A stretch of 54,639 nt of DNA, from assembly GCA_013349615.1 (NCBI GenBank), contig DUZJ01000014.1:1-54639 (forward strand), read 5' to 3'. This stretch comes from Planctomycetota bacterium. Lineage in GTDB: Bacteria > Planctomycetota > Phycisphaerae > Sedimentisphaerales > Anaerobacaceae. A model generated the notes under the pieces. The model was not told where the DNA came from. It searched no databases and saw only the letters and a program-made list of their open reading frames with translations. The position numbers and the translations under genes were made by a program. Each line of letters starts with the position of its first letter. Positions within the stretch are counted from its first letter, which is position 1. This document shows, one piece after another, positions 17,290 through 26,558 of this stretch.

Positions 17290-17915
17290 TCCTTCTTTCG
17301 TTGACTTTTGCGCCCCATCCAGGGACATGAATTCCTCTCAGGGCAATCTGCGCAGCCGTGCTTTGTCGAAAACAAAGGCAACACGACGAACGCAACAAGA
17401 GCAAAAACAATTAGCAACACCAACAGCAGCCAGGAGAAGCTGCGTACAACAAGAGGAACGCCGGCTAAAATCGGTATGAACCACAGAGGTACAATAACGG
17501 GGATATGCCTTTTGAACTTTTCCCTGAATCGCCTGGAATCACTTTTCTGCCGAAGTCTGGCAGCAATGCGGCTGTATCCACAAGGACAGTTCATCGTATT
17601 CCAGCGAGCGCAGTAAGGACACAAGAATATCATAATCCAAAACGCTCCTGCCACAGCGTAAACCAGATATGCGCTTGCAGCAGCCCATCGGCATACCGGG
17701 TTCTGGAATCCTATAACGAAAATGGCGGCCCCAAGCATGGCCATAGCCGCGTAGGGAAGATTGTTGACAAGCTCCTCGGCACGGGAATACCGGTGTGCCC
17801 CGTTAGAAATCTTCGATTTGTGACCAAATCTGTATTCTGCACTGGAATTTCTAACGGGGCGTGCCGGCTGGTAATCCTTGCTATTGCTGTGATTGTTTGA
17901 TGCTTTTTCATTCAT
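17286..17915 (-). CDS. Cys-motif membrane protein, 209 aa
   Basis: The protein has about four membrane helices in two pairs (about residues 55-105 and 140-185). The Cys patterns are FLCPYCARWNTMNCPCGY between the helix pairs and HGCADCPERNSCPW near the basic C-terminus. These spacings suggest a metal or iron-sulfur site at the membrane. I do not recognise a named family. The ATG at 17915 is preferred, with GAGGAA upstream; an in-frame extension to 17975 is unlikely. The N-terminal soluble part (about residues 19-39) is encoded by a palindromic repeat. The gene converges on the redox cluster and overlaps its last gene by 4 bp, so a link to the same system is possible. Confidence 0.75.
   Translation of the reverse strand: MNEKASNNHSNSKDYQPARPVRNSSAEYRFGHKSKISNGAHRYSRAEELVNNLPYAAMAMLGAAIFVIGFQNPVCRWAAASAYLVYAVAGAFWIMIFLCPYCARWNTMNCPCGYSRIAARLRQKSDSRRFREKFKRHIPVIVPLWFIPILAGVPLVVRSFSWLLLVLLIVFALVAFVVLPLFSTKHGCADCPERNSCPWMGRKSQRKKD
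17797..17860. repeat. 64-bp palindromic element inside a coding region
   Basis: Perfect 14-bp arms, GCCCCGTTAGAAAT (17797-17810) and ATTTCTAACGGGGC (17847-17860), enclose a small inner hairpin (GATTTG TGAC CAAATC). It lies in frame in the N-terminal part of the Cys-motif membrane protein. Relatives lie at 10022-10083 and 21002-21042. Confidence 0.88.
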
Positions 17916-18023
17916 AATCGAGCAAATTCCTCGTTCTGACAGTAACCGATTGATATTGTATGCGTAATTATACACTTAATAATCGACGAGTACACAATAA
18001 TTATAAAACTTCTATAAGTACGG

Positions 18024-18052
18024 TTGACATCCAGCGAAAAATTTTGTATAAG
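18024..18052 (+). promoter_or_regulatory. Near-consensus sigma70 promoter
   Basis: TTGACA (18024-18029), a 17-bp spacer and TATAAG (18047-18052) give a near-perfect housekeeping promoter about 40 bp before the beta-propeller start at 18093. Since it overlaps the longest possible reading frame, it also argues for the later ATG. Confidence 0.8.
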
Positions 18053-18092
18053 ACTGATTGTCAGGAATTACTGCTATTTTTGGAGGACTATT

Positions 18093-19340
18093 ATGGAATT
18101 TAGAAAAGTGGTAAAATACTATGTGTCGGCGCTGGTGTTTGGCTTCGCCGTCTGTGCAGTTGGGGCTGGCTATTATGTTACTGCCGAGGCAGCGGATTGG
18201 CCAAACTGGCGCGGACCAAATCACAACGGCATATCGAAGGAAACAGAATGGGTCGCAACCTGGCCGGAGGCGGGACCAAAAGTGCTGTGGGAAAAGTCGC
18301 TTGGAGCCGGGTTTGCTTCGATGGCGGTAAGTGAGGGCCGCGTCTACGCGATGGGCAACATAAAGAATAATGATATACTTTATTGCCTCGATGCCGATAC
18401 CGGCAAAGAAATATGGAAAAAATCCTATCCCTGTCCTTTATTCAAGAAAAACCATGAAGGCGGCCCGTCCGCGACACCAACGGTAAGCGGTGACTCAGTT
18501 TACACATTCAGCAAGAATGGGGATGCTGTCCGTTTCAAGGCGGCGACCGGCCAGGTCGTCTGGCATAAGAATCTGAACAAGGAATTGGACGCTAAGCATC
18601 CCACCTGGTACTTTGCCGGCTCAGCGTTAATAATCGATAACATGGTCATCCTTAACACCGGCACCAATGGTATCGCCCTTAATAAAGATGACGGCAGTGT
18701 AATATGGCAAAACGGTAAAGGTGCGGCCGGGTACGCTACTGCGGTGCCTTACACTATGGGCAACCAAAAGTGCGTGGTGATATTTTCAGCTAAGGAAATG
18801 GTGGCATTGATTGCGAAAACAGGCAAAGTACTATGGAAGATTCCGTGGAAAACAAGCTATGACGTTAACGCCGCGGACGCTATTATTACCGGCGATAAAA
18901 TGTTCATCTCTTCCGGATATAACAAGGGCTGCGCGCTCTTCAAAATCGGCCCTTCTGATTTCACTGAACTTTGGCGAAACAAGAGCATGAGTAATCATTT
19001 CAACAGTTGCGTTTTGTGGAAGGGATATATTTACGGCCTCGACGATGGCTCCGGGAAGGAATTGAGATGTCTGGATTTTAAGACCGGACAGTTGCAGTGG
19101 GGACAGAGAGGTTTTGGCAAAGGAAGCCTTATGCTCGCCGATGGAAAGCTGATTATCCTTAGTGACAAAGGGAAACTGGCAATTGCAGAGGCCTCGCCGA
19201 CAGGGTACAAGGAACTCTCATCGGCCCAGATTTTGACAGGAAAGTGCTGGACCGTCCCTGTCCTGGCAAACGGCAGAATCTACGCACGAAATAATCCCGA
19301 TGGCCGGCTCGTTTGTCTCGATGTCAGCGGTAAAGATTAA
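18093..19340 (+). CDS. Secreted PQQ-like beta-propeller protein
   Basis: A 415-residue protein with a signal peptide (a basic start, a hydrophobic stretch at about 9-31, then AEA|ADW). It is followed by the propeller entry motif WPNWRGPNHNGIS and blades such as DADTGKEIWKK and DFKTGQLQW. It is closest in layout to the 493-residue propeller gene at 6534, including the ending (LAIAEASPTGY... RLVCLDVS). The start at 18093 is set by GGAGGA 7 bp upstream and by the promoter at 18024-18052. It is monocistronic or paired with the oxidoreductase gene 137 bp downstream. No catalytic motif seen; such proteins are abundant in planctomycete genomes. Confidence 0.87.
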   Translation: MEFRKVVKYYVSALVFGFAVCAVGAGYYVTAEAADWPNWRGPNHNGISKETEWVATWPEAGPKVLWEKSLGAGFASMAVSEGRVYAMGNIKNNDILYCLDADTGKEIWKKSYPCPLFKKNHEGGPSATPTVSGDSVYTFSKNGDAVRFKAATGQVVWHKNLNKELDAKHPTWYFAGSALIIDNMVILNTGTNGIALNKDDGSVIWQNGKGAAGYATAVPYTMGNQKCVVIFSAKEMVALIAKTGKVLWKIPWKTSYDVNAADAIITGDKMFISSGYNKGCALFKIGPSDFTELWRNKSMSNHFNSCVLWKGYIYGLDDGSGKELRCLDFKTGQLQWGQRGFGKGSLMLADGKLIILSDKGKLAIAEASPTGYKELSSAQILTGKCWTVPVLANGRIYARNNPDGRLVCLDVSGKD

Positions 19341-19477
19341 ATACCAATTTCTCCAGACGGCAAAATTAGTTTTAAAGCGAAAAAAATCCTTGAATCCCGG
19401 TTTTTTTCAGTTAGTATGTCGATATGGTAAAAATCGAATTTCCCATCAATTATAACTCTAAACTAAGGAGGTAGCCG

Positions 19478-20794
19478 ATGAATAGTAAGTTGAATCGCCG
19501 CACGTTTCTTAAACAAAGCACAGTAGCTGGAGCAGGTCTCACTATTCTCAAATCGGGGATTCTCAAGGCCGGGCAATCGCCGAACGAAAAGCTCAATATC
19601 GCCGTTATCGGCGTGGGTGGTCGAGGCGGCTCAAATTTGAACAACGTTAAAAGCGAGAACATTGTCGCCCTGTGCGATTTGAACGAGAAGAACCTCGCCT
19701 CAGCCGCCAAGCGGTTCCCCAGAGCTAAAACCTATAATGACTGGCGGAAATGCCTCGAGCAGAAGGACATCGAGGCAGTCGTCTGCTCCACAACCGACCA
19801 CACCCATGCCTTCGTCAACGTCTGGGCGATGAACCGCGGCATGCATGTCTTTTGCGAAAAGCCCCTTGCAAACTCCGTGCACGAGGCACACATGGTCCGC
19901 CAGACTTACCTAAAGAACAAGGGCAAGCTCGCAACTCAGATGGGCACGCAGATACACGCCAGCGATAATTACAGGCGCATGGTCGAACTGATACGGCGCG
20001 GCGCTATTGGCACTGTCAAGGAAGCCCGCGTCTGGTGCAGCCGAGCGCCGAAAGGCGGCAGCTACCTGCCCGAAGTCAAGCCCGTCCCCAGGCACATCAA
20101 CTGGGACCTCTGGCTCGGCCCATCGCCTTATCATCCCTACAATCCGGGATACTTCGGCGGTTGCCTCGCATGGAACATCTTCTGGGACTTCGGCAGCGGA
20201 CAGATTGGAGATATGGGCAGCCACATGATAGATATGGCCTATTGGGCACTCGACCTGAAACTTCCTACAACCTGCGAGGCCGCCGGAACACCCGTCAGCT
20301 CCGACACCTGCCCGCTGTGGCTCACCGCGGAATGGGACCACCCCGCAAACGACTGGCGGCCGGCTGTCAAGCTCTACTGGTACGACGGCGGTAAAAAGCC
20401 CGGAATGCCTGCCGAGGCCTTCAACCGAGAAAAGCTTTTCAAGGGTGTCATCTTCAAAGGGGACAAGGGCTGGCTGGTCGCTGACTATGGCTGGCGAATT
20501 CTTATGCTCAGAGGAGATATGACGCATTACGAATCGCCCAGCAAAGAAGATTTGATTCCGCCTTCTCCCGGCCATCACAAAGAGTGGCTCATCGGCTGCA
20601 AGACAGGCAAGCCGACACTCTGCAACTTCGATTATTCCGGCGCGCTCATCGAGAACAACATGCTTGCACTGGCCGCATATCGCGTCGGCAAAAAACTTAA
20701 GTGGGACGCAAAGAATCTAAGAGCTACAAACTGCCCGGAAGCCGACAGGTATATCCGAAAGACGTACCGCCGCGGCTGGGTGCTGAACGGCTAA
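19478..20794 (+). CDS. Tat-exported Gfo/Idh/MocA oxidoreductase
   Basis: A 438-residue protein beginning with a Tat signal (NRRTFLKQSTVAGAG), then a Rossmann fold with the nucleotide motif GVGGRGGSN (about residues 47-55). The family motif EKPLANS (about 128-134) carries the conserved Lys. The middle and C-terminal part (MGTQIHASDNYRR, GDMGSHMIDMAYWAL) is typical of the planctomycete exported Gfo/Idh/MocA family, which contains sugar or inositol dehydrogenases and cofactor-recycling hydrolases. A strong AAGGAGG lies before the ATG. The specific substrate cannot be read. It may act with the sugar-degrading genes found further along. Confidence 0.92.
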   Translation: MNSKLNRRTFLKQSTVAGAGLTILKSGILKAGQSPNEKLNIAVIGVGGRGGSNLNNVKSENIVALCDLNEKNLASAAKRFPRAKTYNDWRKCLEQKDIEAVVCSTTDHTHAFVNVWAMNRGMHVFCEKPLANSVHEAHMVRQTYLKNKGKLATQMGTQIHASDNYRRMVELIRRGAIGTVKEARVWCSRAPKGGSYLPEVKPVPRHINWDLWLGPSPYHPYNPGYFGGCLAWNIFWDFGSGQIGDMGSHMIDMAYWALDLKLPTTCEAAGTPVSSDTCPLWLTAEWDHPANDWRPAVKLYWYDGGKKPGMPAEAFNREKLFKGVIFKGDKGWLVADYGWRILMLRGDMTHYESPSKEDLIPPSPGHHKEWLIGCKTGKPTLCNFDYSGALIENNMLALAAYRVGKKLKWDAKNLRATNCPEADRYIRKTYRRGWVLNG

Positions 20795-20825
20795 TACACT
20801 AAAAGAGCATTCAGGCAGAAGTGTG

Positions 20826-20975
20826 CTCAACCGGTCTTTACTTTCTCGAAAGTAAACTTGTGGGCGTCAGCGTCGATTTTTATCGTATCGCCTTCGGCGA
20901 ATTTGCCGGAGAGAAGCTGAGCGGCTAAGGGATTCTCTAATCGCTGCTGAATCGTCCGCTTCAAAGGCCTTGCAC
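20826..20975 (-). pseudogene. Detached clpB 3'-end copy (copy 1)
   Basis: Read on the minus strand, this encodes [19 protein letters not shown] and continues to the clpB C-terminus (HKFTFEKV), plus KTG and a stop. Over about 130 bases it differs from the intact clpB end (22489-22625) at about nine positions, and all nine are silent. It has no upstream gene body, so it is a fragment. Silent-only divergence implies that it came from a working clpB gene, not from decay of the neighbour. Confidence 0.92.
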
Positions 20976-21001
20976 CTGGTGAAATTTATTTTTTTATGTT
21001 T

Positions 21002-21042
21002 ACCCCGTTAGATACCGCACGCAAGAAAATATCTAACGGGGT
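21002..21042. repeat. CCCCGTTAGATA palindrome after protease gene
   Basis: Arms ACCCCGTTAGATA (21002-21014) and TATCTAACGGGGT (21030-21042) are perfect 13-bp complements around a 15-bp loop. It starts 5 bp past the protease stop and so may act as its transcript end. A run of T lies beyond it on the minus-strand exit side only weakly. Same family as 17797-17860. Confidence 0.85.
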
Positions 21043-21047
21043 TTAAT

Positions 21048-21401
21048 TCAATATAATAACAGTCGCTTTTCCTCGAGTGTCCCGGTGGTAGGGTCAACTT
21101 TAAAGCCGAGCGATTCTAAAACAACCACCCCAAGTAAGACCTTATCTATAAAATCGGAAATCCAGATATTGAACGGGCCTTCTTTACCATTAACCTTTAT
21201 CCATGCCTCACCTCTTGAGATGTTTATAATTCCTGCTCCTGTAGAGACCTGCTCTTGACTGGTTGGTTTAATGCCCAGATCGTCTGCAATCTTCTTAGGC
21301 AGAGTAGTTAAGCTTGCTCCGGTATCAACCAGAGCATTGACTTTCTTGGAGTGTTTTCTTTCTAAATCACTAATCCGGATGTCAACCCACGAATGCCCCA
21401 T
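21048..21401 (-). CDS. Retropepsin-like aspartic protease, 117 aa
   Basis: A single-domain protein with the aspartic-protease motif ALVDTGASLTTLP (about residues 24-36), followed by the second hydrophobic-Gly strand of the fold (VLLGVVVLESLG). It is the length of a retropepsin monomer, so activity would need a dimer. No signal peptide, so it is cytoplasmic. ATG at 21401 is chosen over a TTG three codons earlier. It lies between detached copies of the clpB 3' end and may be cargo of whatever duplicated them. Confidence 0.85.
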   Translation of the reverse strand: MGHSWVDIRISDLERKHSKKVNALVDTGASLTTLPKKIADDLGIKPTSQEQVSTGAGIINISRGEAWIKVNGKEGPFNIWISDFIDKVLLGVVVLESLGFKVDPTTGTLEEKRLLLY

Positions 21402-21513
21402 AATACACAACCCTATGAAGAATATTTAAATCTTTATGACTCGATTTTACAAATAATCAACAATATCAATTTTACCAAAAAATGCGGCAGAGTCAAACCT
21501 TTTTAATCCAGGT

Positions 21514-21600
21514 TTATACTTTCTCGAATGTGAATTTGTGGGTGTCGGCGTCGATTTTTATCGTGTCGCCATCGGCGCAATTTTTCAGCAGACTCAGACC
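21514..21600 (-). pseudogene. Detached clpB 3'-end copy (copy 2, degraded)
   Basis: On the minus strand this reads [27 protein letters not shown] and stop, aligning with the last ~27 residues of ClpB ([20 protein letters not shown]...). It has several amino-acid changes, so it is more decayed than copy 1. It lies 10 bp beyond the end of the next gene. Confidence 0.88.
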
Positions 21601-21610
21601 AATATTTAGG

Positions 21611-22348
21611 TTACTGTCTTTTCCTTTTTGCCTTTTTCTGCCTTGGGGTGGGCGTCTGACGGCGTTGACCGGAACTTTTTTCTCTTTCTTTCACCGGCCT
21701 CCCGAGGGACTTTCCTTTCCGGGGTTCCCCTAATTGTTTCTTTTGCTTCGATTCCTTGCGGAGTCTATTATGTTCTTCATAGCGCTGCCTGTTCTTTTGA
21801 TTCATTTTCTCGCGCAGCATCTCTCGCTGTTGTCGGCGCCGGTTAAGGTTTTGATGAATCACGTTAGAAAGCTCTCCGCCTTTTACTCCCGCTTTTACTT
21901 TTCCAACAACAAACTTTCCGAGCGTGTCAAAATCGACTGGGTCTAAGCCATTGTCAAGTCCGGCCTTGGCCATATTTTCCACGTCGTACAACGGCACTCC
22001 CTTCCGTGCAGCCATTTCAAGCGCACGCAGTGACGCGTTAAGGCGAGCCTCTGTGTGCTTGCGTACCGCCTTCCTTGCGCGGTCTAAACCATGCTCCCAC
22101 TGCTTCCGTTTAGCGCCATCCCAGGTTTTCCATCCTGGGGGCAGTTCGGTTTCCCAGCCCTGCTTCTTGCCCCGCTTCCAACCGGGTGGTTGGCCGGTCA
22201 ACTGCCCTGTTTTCCTGCCCTTGCCTCTATCTATAGCTGTACCTGCGCTGGCGTCCTTGCCGGGAGCTTGCCCGGCAGACAGCAGAGCAGAAAGAGCAAC
22301 AGCCAACGTAACTCGTACCGCCAGGGATGCAAAATATCGTTCATCCAT
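21611..22348 (-). CDS. Exported basic protein of unknown function, 245 aa
   Basis: A signal peptide (about residues 6-26, ending near SAGQAPG) is followed by Gly/Lys/Trp-rich repeats (PPGWKRGKKQGWE, PPGWKTW). A helical middle (about 80-165) precedes a very basic, Gln/Arg/Lys-rich tail of ~75 residues. GGAAGGAGA before the ATG at 22348 sets the start. The tail could bind nucleic acid or an anionic polymer, but this is a guess. No family recognised. It sits between two clpB 3'-end copies (one the intact gene). Confidence 0.75.
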   Translation of the reverse strand: MDERYFASLAVRVTLAVALSALLSAGQAPGKDASAGTAIDRGKGRKTGQLTGQPPGWKRGKKQGWETELPPGWKTWDGAKRKQWEHGLDRARKAVRKHTEARLNASLRALEMAARKGVPLYDVENMAKAGLDNGLDPVDFDTLGKFVVGKVKAGVKGGELSNVIHQNLNRRRQQREMLREKMNQKNRQRYEEHNRLRKESKQKKQLGEPRKGKSLGRPVKEREKSSGQRRQTPTPRQKKAKRKRQ

Positions 22349-22487
22349 CTGAATATCTCCTTCCGTATATCTCGATGACAATTTGAACTCCTTTTTAATA
22401 CCTATTTTACGACATTATTACCTTCGGCAAAAAGTAATATGGACTTCACCCAAGAAGCACGCCAAGACCGGCATTTTTCAATCTGCA

Positions 22488-25073
22488 TTACACCTTCTCG
22501 AAAGTGAATTTGTGGGCGTCGGCGTCGATTTTTATCGTGTCGCCTTCGGCGAATTTGCCGGAGAGAAGCTGGGCGGCAAGCGGATTCTCTAATCGCTGCT
22601 GAATCGTCCGCTTCAAAGGCCGTGCACCGAAGGCAGGGTCGTAGCCCTCATCCATAATCAGCTTGCGGGCGCTGTCGGCGAATGTGAGCTTAATCTTGCG
22701 TGTATTCAAACGCTCACCGAGATATTCGAGCTGAATATCGACTATTCTTTTCAAATCGTCCTTTGTAAGCATGTGGAAAACGATTATCTCGTCGACGCGA
22801 TTCAAAAACTCCGGCTTAAAGAGCTGTTTGAGCGCGTCTTTAACGTGGGCCTCGATTTCCCAGTCGGCACCGGATTCTTCGGTAAGCTGCTGAATCTGCT
22901 GGCTGGCGATATTGCTGGTCATAATGATGACGGTGTTCTTGAAATCGACGGTTCGGCCCTTGCCATCGGTCAATCGGCCATCGTCGAAGACCTGCAGCAT
23001 CACGTTGAAGACGTCCGGATGGGCCTTTTCAATCTCATCGAACAGAATCACCGAATACGGCTTGCGTCGAACAGCTTCGGTCAATCGGCCGCCTTCTTCG
23101 TAACCGACATAGCCCGGCGGTGAGCCGATTAGCCGGGCGACGCTATGTGCCTCCATAAACTCACTCATATCAATCCGAATCATAGCGGACGGGTCGTTGA
23201 ACAGAAAATCTGCAAGCGCCTTGGAAAGCTCGGTCTTGCCGACGCCTGTCGGCCCGAGGAACAGGAATGTCCCTATTGGCCGAAGCGGGTCCCCCAGTCC
23301 CGACCGGCTCCTGCGGACCGCATTGCAAAGCGCCGCAACCGCCTCTTGCTGCCCGATTACTCTTTCAGCGATTGCCTCCTCCATTTTCATCAGACGTTCT
23401 CGCTCACCGCTCAACAATCTCACGATGGGTATCCCTGTCCATTTGGATACAACGCTGGCGATGTGCTCTTCGGTTACTTCGTTACGGATTACGGCCCTGT
23501 CGGATTTGGAAAGTTGGGACTCTTTTTCTTCGAGCTGCTTTTTCAAATCGGCGATTGTCCCGTATTTCAAGCGGGTGGCCGTCTCCAAATCGCCTTTCCG
23601 CTGGGCGTTTTCGAACTGGTTTTGGGCCTCTTCGATTTTTTCTTTGAGCTGTTTTATCCGGTCAATATCACCTTTTTCACTTTCCCACTGCGCTGTGAGC
23701 TTCTTGTCCTGCTTTTGCAATTCAGCCAACTGCTTTTCGGCCTTTTTTGATCTTTCTTTGCTTGCATTGTCGCTTTCTTTTTTCAGTGCCTCGCGTTCGA
23801 TTTGAAGCTGAACACTCTTCCTGCGGATGCTATCCAGCTCAGCAGGCAGCGAATCATTTTCTATCCGCAGCTTCGAAGCGGCCTCGTCGACCAAATCTAT
23901 CGCCTTGTCCGGCAGCCACCGGTCGGAGATGTAGCGGTTTGACAAAGTCGCAGCCGCGACAAGCGCCGAATCCGTAATCCGAACACCGTGGTGGGTGTCA
24001 TAGCGGTCTTTGAGACCTCGAAGGATGGCTATCGTCTCTTCAACGTTCGGCGGGTCAATCAGAATCGGCTGAAAACGCCTCTCCAGCGCAGCGTCCTTTT
24101 CCATATACTTTCGATACTCGTCAATAGTCGTGGCGCCGATGCACCGAAGCTCGCCCCGTGCAAGCGATGGCTTTAGCAGATTGCCGGCGTCAACTGCGCC
24201 TTCCGCTCTGCCTGCACCTACCACAGTATGCAGCTCATCGATGAAAAGTATTATTTGCCCGGAAGCGCGCGTGACCTCTTTTAGCACGGCCTTGAGCCGG
24301 TCCTCAAATTCGCCCCTGAATTTAGTCCCCGCCATCAACGCCCCCATATCCAGTGCGATGATCCTTTTATTCTTCAAACTTGTAGGGACATCACCTGCAA
24401 CTATCCGCTGTGCAAGGCCTTCAACGATTGCGGTTTTGCCCACGCCCGGCTCGCCGATTAACACCGGATTGTTTTTCGTCCGGCGGTTGAGGACCTGCAT
24501 ACATCGCCGGACCTCTTCATCTCTGCCGATAACGGGGTCGAGCTTTCCCTTTCGTGCCATCTCCAGAAGGTCGATTCCGTATCGCTCCAGGGCCTTGTAT
24601 TTGGCCTCCGGACTTTGGTCGGTTATTTTTTCCGGCCCGCGTATCTCTTTGATAGCGCGGACAGTTGCTTCGGGCGTAATCGAATTTAGCCGCAGGATTT
24701 CTTTGGCGTCACTTTGAACCGAGGCAAGCGAAAGGAGTAAATGCTCCACGCTCAGATATTCGTCGCCCATAGCATCGGCCCGGTTTTGTGCGTCCAGAAC
24801 AATCTGGTTAAAAGCCGGCTCAGGCGTAAGAAGACTGCCGGTTTCGCCTTGCGGAAGCCGCCCAAGTTCGCTCTCCATCATCTCTTTAATTCGCGAAATA
24901 TTAGCGCCTATCTTTTTCAAAACCATAACCACAACGCCGCTGTCATCACTGAGAACGGCGTTTAGTAAATGCAATGGCGACAGGACCGTATGCGATTTAG
25001 CCATCGCAACCTGCTGAGCGGTCGCTAATGCCTCCTGAGCTTTCAGCGTGATTTTGTCGAATTTCATAGACAA
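22488..25073 (-). CDS. clpB: ClpB protein-disaggregating AAA+ chaperone
   Basis: An 861-residue, full-length ClpB. It has a Clp_N domain (about 1-145), first AAA+ domain with Walker [10 protein letters not shown] (about 207-215), the long M-domain coiled coil (about 405-525), and a second AAA+ domain with GPTGVGKTE near 608. The C-terminal domain holds [18 protein letters not shown]. ClpB works with DnaK to resolve protein aggregates in the cytoplasm. No CIRCE-type (HrcA) operator was seen upstream. Its 3' end occurs twice more at 20826-20975 and 21514-21600. The gap of 234 bp to the haem operon upstream holds no gene. Confidence 0.97.
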   Translation of the reverse strand: MSMKFDKITLKAQEALATAQQVAMAKSHTVLSPLHLLNAVLSDDSGVVVMVLKKIGANISRIKEMMESELGRLPQGETGSLLTPEPAFNQIVLDAQNRADAMGDEYLSVEHLLLSLASVQSDAKEILRLNSITPEATVRAIKEIRGPEKITDQSPEAKYKALERYGIDLLEMARKGKLDPVIGRDEEVRRCMQVLNRRTKNNPVLIGEPGVGKTAIVEGLAQRIVAGDVPTSLKNKRIIALDMGALMAGTKFRGEFEDRLKAVLKEVTRASGQIILFIDELHTVVGAGRAEGAVDAGNLLKPSLARGELRCIGATTIDEYRKYMEKDAALERRFQPILIDPPNVEETIAILRGLKDRYDTHHGVRITDSALVAAATLSNRYISDRWLPDKAIDLVDEAASKLRIENDSLPAELDSIRRKSVQLQIEREALKKESDNASKERSKKAEKQLAELQKQDKKLTAQWESEKGDIDRIKQLKEKIEEAQNQFENAQRKGDLETATRLKYGTIADLKKQLEEKESQLSKSDRAVIRNEVTEEHIASVVSKWTGIPIVRLLSGERERLMKMEEAIAERVIGQQEAVAALCNAVRRSRSGLGDPLRPIGTFLFLGPTGVGKTELSKALADFLFNDPSAMIRIDMSEFMEAHSVARLIGSPPGYVGYEEGGRLTEAVRRKPYSVILFDEIEKAHPDVFNVMLQVFDDGRLTDGKGRTVDFKNTVIIMTSNIASQQIQQLTEESGADWEIEAHVKDALKQLFKPEFLNRVDEIIVFHMLTKDDLKRIVDIQLEYLGERLNTRKIKLTFADSARKLIMDEGYDPAFGARPLKRTIQQRLENPLAAQLLSGKFAEGDTIKIDADAHKFTFEKV

Positions 25074-25267
25074 ATTCCTTCAAACATCAATTATCGGATA
25101 TACTTCATTCTTTCATAACAGCAAACAGTGTGCCCAGGCAAATTAAAATTCTAACTATAGTGTCAAAAAGCAGTTACAGCTTACCAGAGCTTTCGCACCT
25201 GTGCCAATTTGGCAGTTGATAACCGGCCATAAAGTTCTCACTCGTTTTTTAGGATTGTCGATAAAGC

Positions 25268-25303
25268 AGAGGTCAGAAGTCAGAGTGTCTGTTCTCTGTT
25301 TTC
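25268..25303. repeat. GTCAGAAGTCAGAG palindromic repeat
   Basis: CAGAGGTCAGAAGTCAGAG and, close behind, CTGTTCTCTGTTTTCTGTC are imperfect complements. It lies just past the ahbC stop and may end that transcript. Same type as the in-gene copy at 6545-6625. Confidence 0.7.
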
Positions 25304-25307
25304 TGTC

Positions 25308-26558
25308 TTAATCAGGCATCTTGAAAAGCTCACTGCTCCGTTCTAATTCTGCCTGTTTATCCTCATCAAGGCCGATTTCAGCATCTGTCAAATAACACGC
25401 GGGATCCGGAGCCCAGGGGTCGCCAAAATACAAATCCGCACGCACCCTCAGACTACCGCCGCAAGCGTCAAAGAACTTACAGACTCGGCATCTGCCCTTG
25501 ATGTGTTTACGGCGTTCCTTTAAACCACCAAGCAGCGGTTCGTTCGTGTCCATCCAGATTTGGCTGAAAGGCTTTTTTCGCACATCGCCAAGGTCGTAAT
25601 GCCACCAGAACTGGTCCGGATGCACTTTCCCATGAAAATCAATACACCCTATGCCCACTCCGCTGCTGTACAAACCTCCGCCGTTCCAGGTCTGTAGTTT
25701 CCAAACTTTGTCCGCACGGGCAGGGTCTTCGGTGAGCAATTTCAGGTACACGTAAACACCGTCAGCATGGTTATCGACTGTTAATATATCGGTTTTCCTG
25801 CCTGCTTCTTTGAACCGCCTGGTCTTTGCTAATATCATTTCAATTGTCGCCCGGCTTTGAGGCAGACTCAGGCGTTCGCTGCTGATACTGGCGCCACGAC
25901 CTGCGGGAACCAGATGATAAAAGCAGGCTCGTTCAATGTTTTCTTCTTCGAAAAAGTCGAACAAGCTCTCCAAATCCTGGACATTCCTCCTGGTCAGAGT
26001 CAGTCTCAGGCCGATTCGCACGCCGGCATCCTGACAGTTTTTTATCCCTCGTACAGCCCGGTCAAATGCACCAGCTACTCCCCTGAACTTGTCATTGACC
26101 TCGCCTACCCCATCAAGGCTGATACCCACATAAGAAACCCCATGCTGGGTTATCTTCTTCGCTACATCAGAAGTTATCAGCGTACCATTGGTAGAAATCA
26201 CAGTTCGCAATCCGAGTTCTCTCGCATAGCCTAACAAGGCGAATAGGTCCGGCCTCAGCAATGGCTCGCCTCCGGAAAACAGCACCGACGGCACGCCAAA
26301 CTGTGCCAGGTCATCTAACACAATCTTTGCCTCCCCGGTCGATAGCTCATCGCCGGCCTGGCCTTCGCCGCTGTCATTATAGCAATGCACACATTTGAGA
26401 TTGCACGCCCGCGTGATGTTCCAGACAACGACAGGCCGCCTTTCCGACGCTTTCTTAGGCACAACCTCTCCCTGGTGATGCCCCGAATCCTTTTTGCCAT
26501 AGCGAAGCCAGTCGCCCGGCGTAACCTGGTCACAATACAATTTACTAATATTTATCAC
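25308..26558 (-). CDS. ahbC: AhbC-like radical SAM didecarboxysiroheme deacetylase
   Basis: A 416-residue radical SAM protein with the CxxxCxxC cluster site (ACNLKCVHC, about residues 52-60), the SAM-binding GGEP (about 97-100) and a C-terminal SPASM-like Cys region (CRVCKFFDACGG, about 357-368). The N-terminal MINISKLYCDQVTPGDWLRYG stretch is typical of AhbC. The enzyme removes acetate side chains from 12,18-didecarboxysiroheme, giving Fe-coproporphyrin III in the siroheme-dependent haem route. It overlaps ahbD by 4 bp. The ahbAB and siroheme genes are not in the window. Confidence 0.9.
   Translation of the reverse strand: MINISKLYCDQVTPGDWLRYGKKDSGHHQGEVVPKKASERRPVVVWNITRACNLKCVHCYNDSGEGQAGDELSTGEAKIVLDDLAQFGVPSVLFSGGEPLLRPDLFALLGYARELGLRTVISTNGTLITSDVAKKITQHGVSYVGISLDGVGEVNDKFRGVAGAFDRAVRGIKNCQDAGVRIGLRLTLTRRNVQDLESLFDFFEEENIERACFYHLVPAGRGASISSERLSLPQSRATIEMILAKTRRFKEAGRKTDILTVDNHADGVYVYLKLLTEDPARADKVWKLQTWNGGGLYSSGVGIGCIDFHGKVHPDQFWWHYDLGDVRKKPFSQIWMDTNEPLLGGLKERRKHIKGRCRVCKFFDACGGSLRVRADLYFGDPWAPDPACYLTDAEIGLDEDKQAELERSSELFKMPD

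Noticed and set aside
18024-18092. Longer start for the beta-propeller gene at 18093
   Set aside because: The extension runs through a near-consensus promoter and adds residues before a good signal peptide; GGAGGA favours the later ATG.
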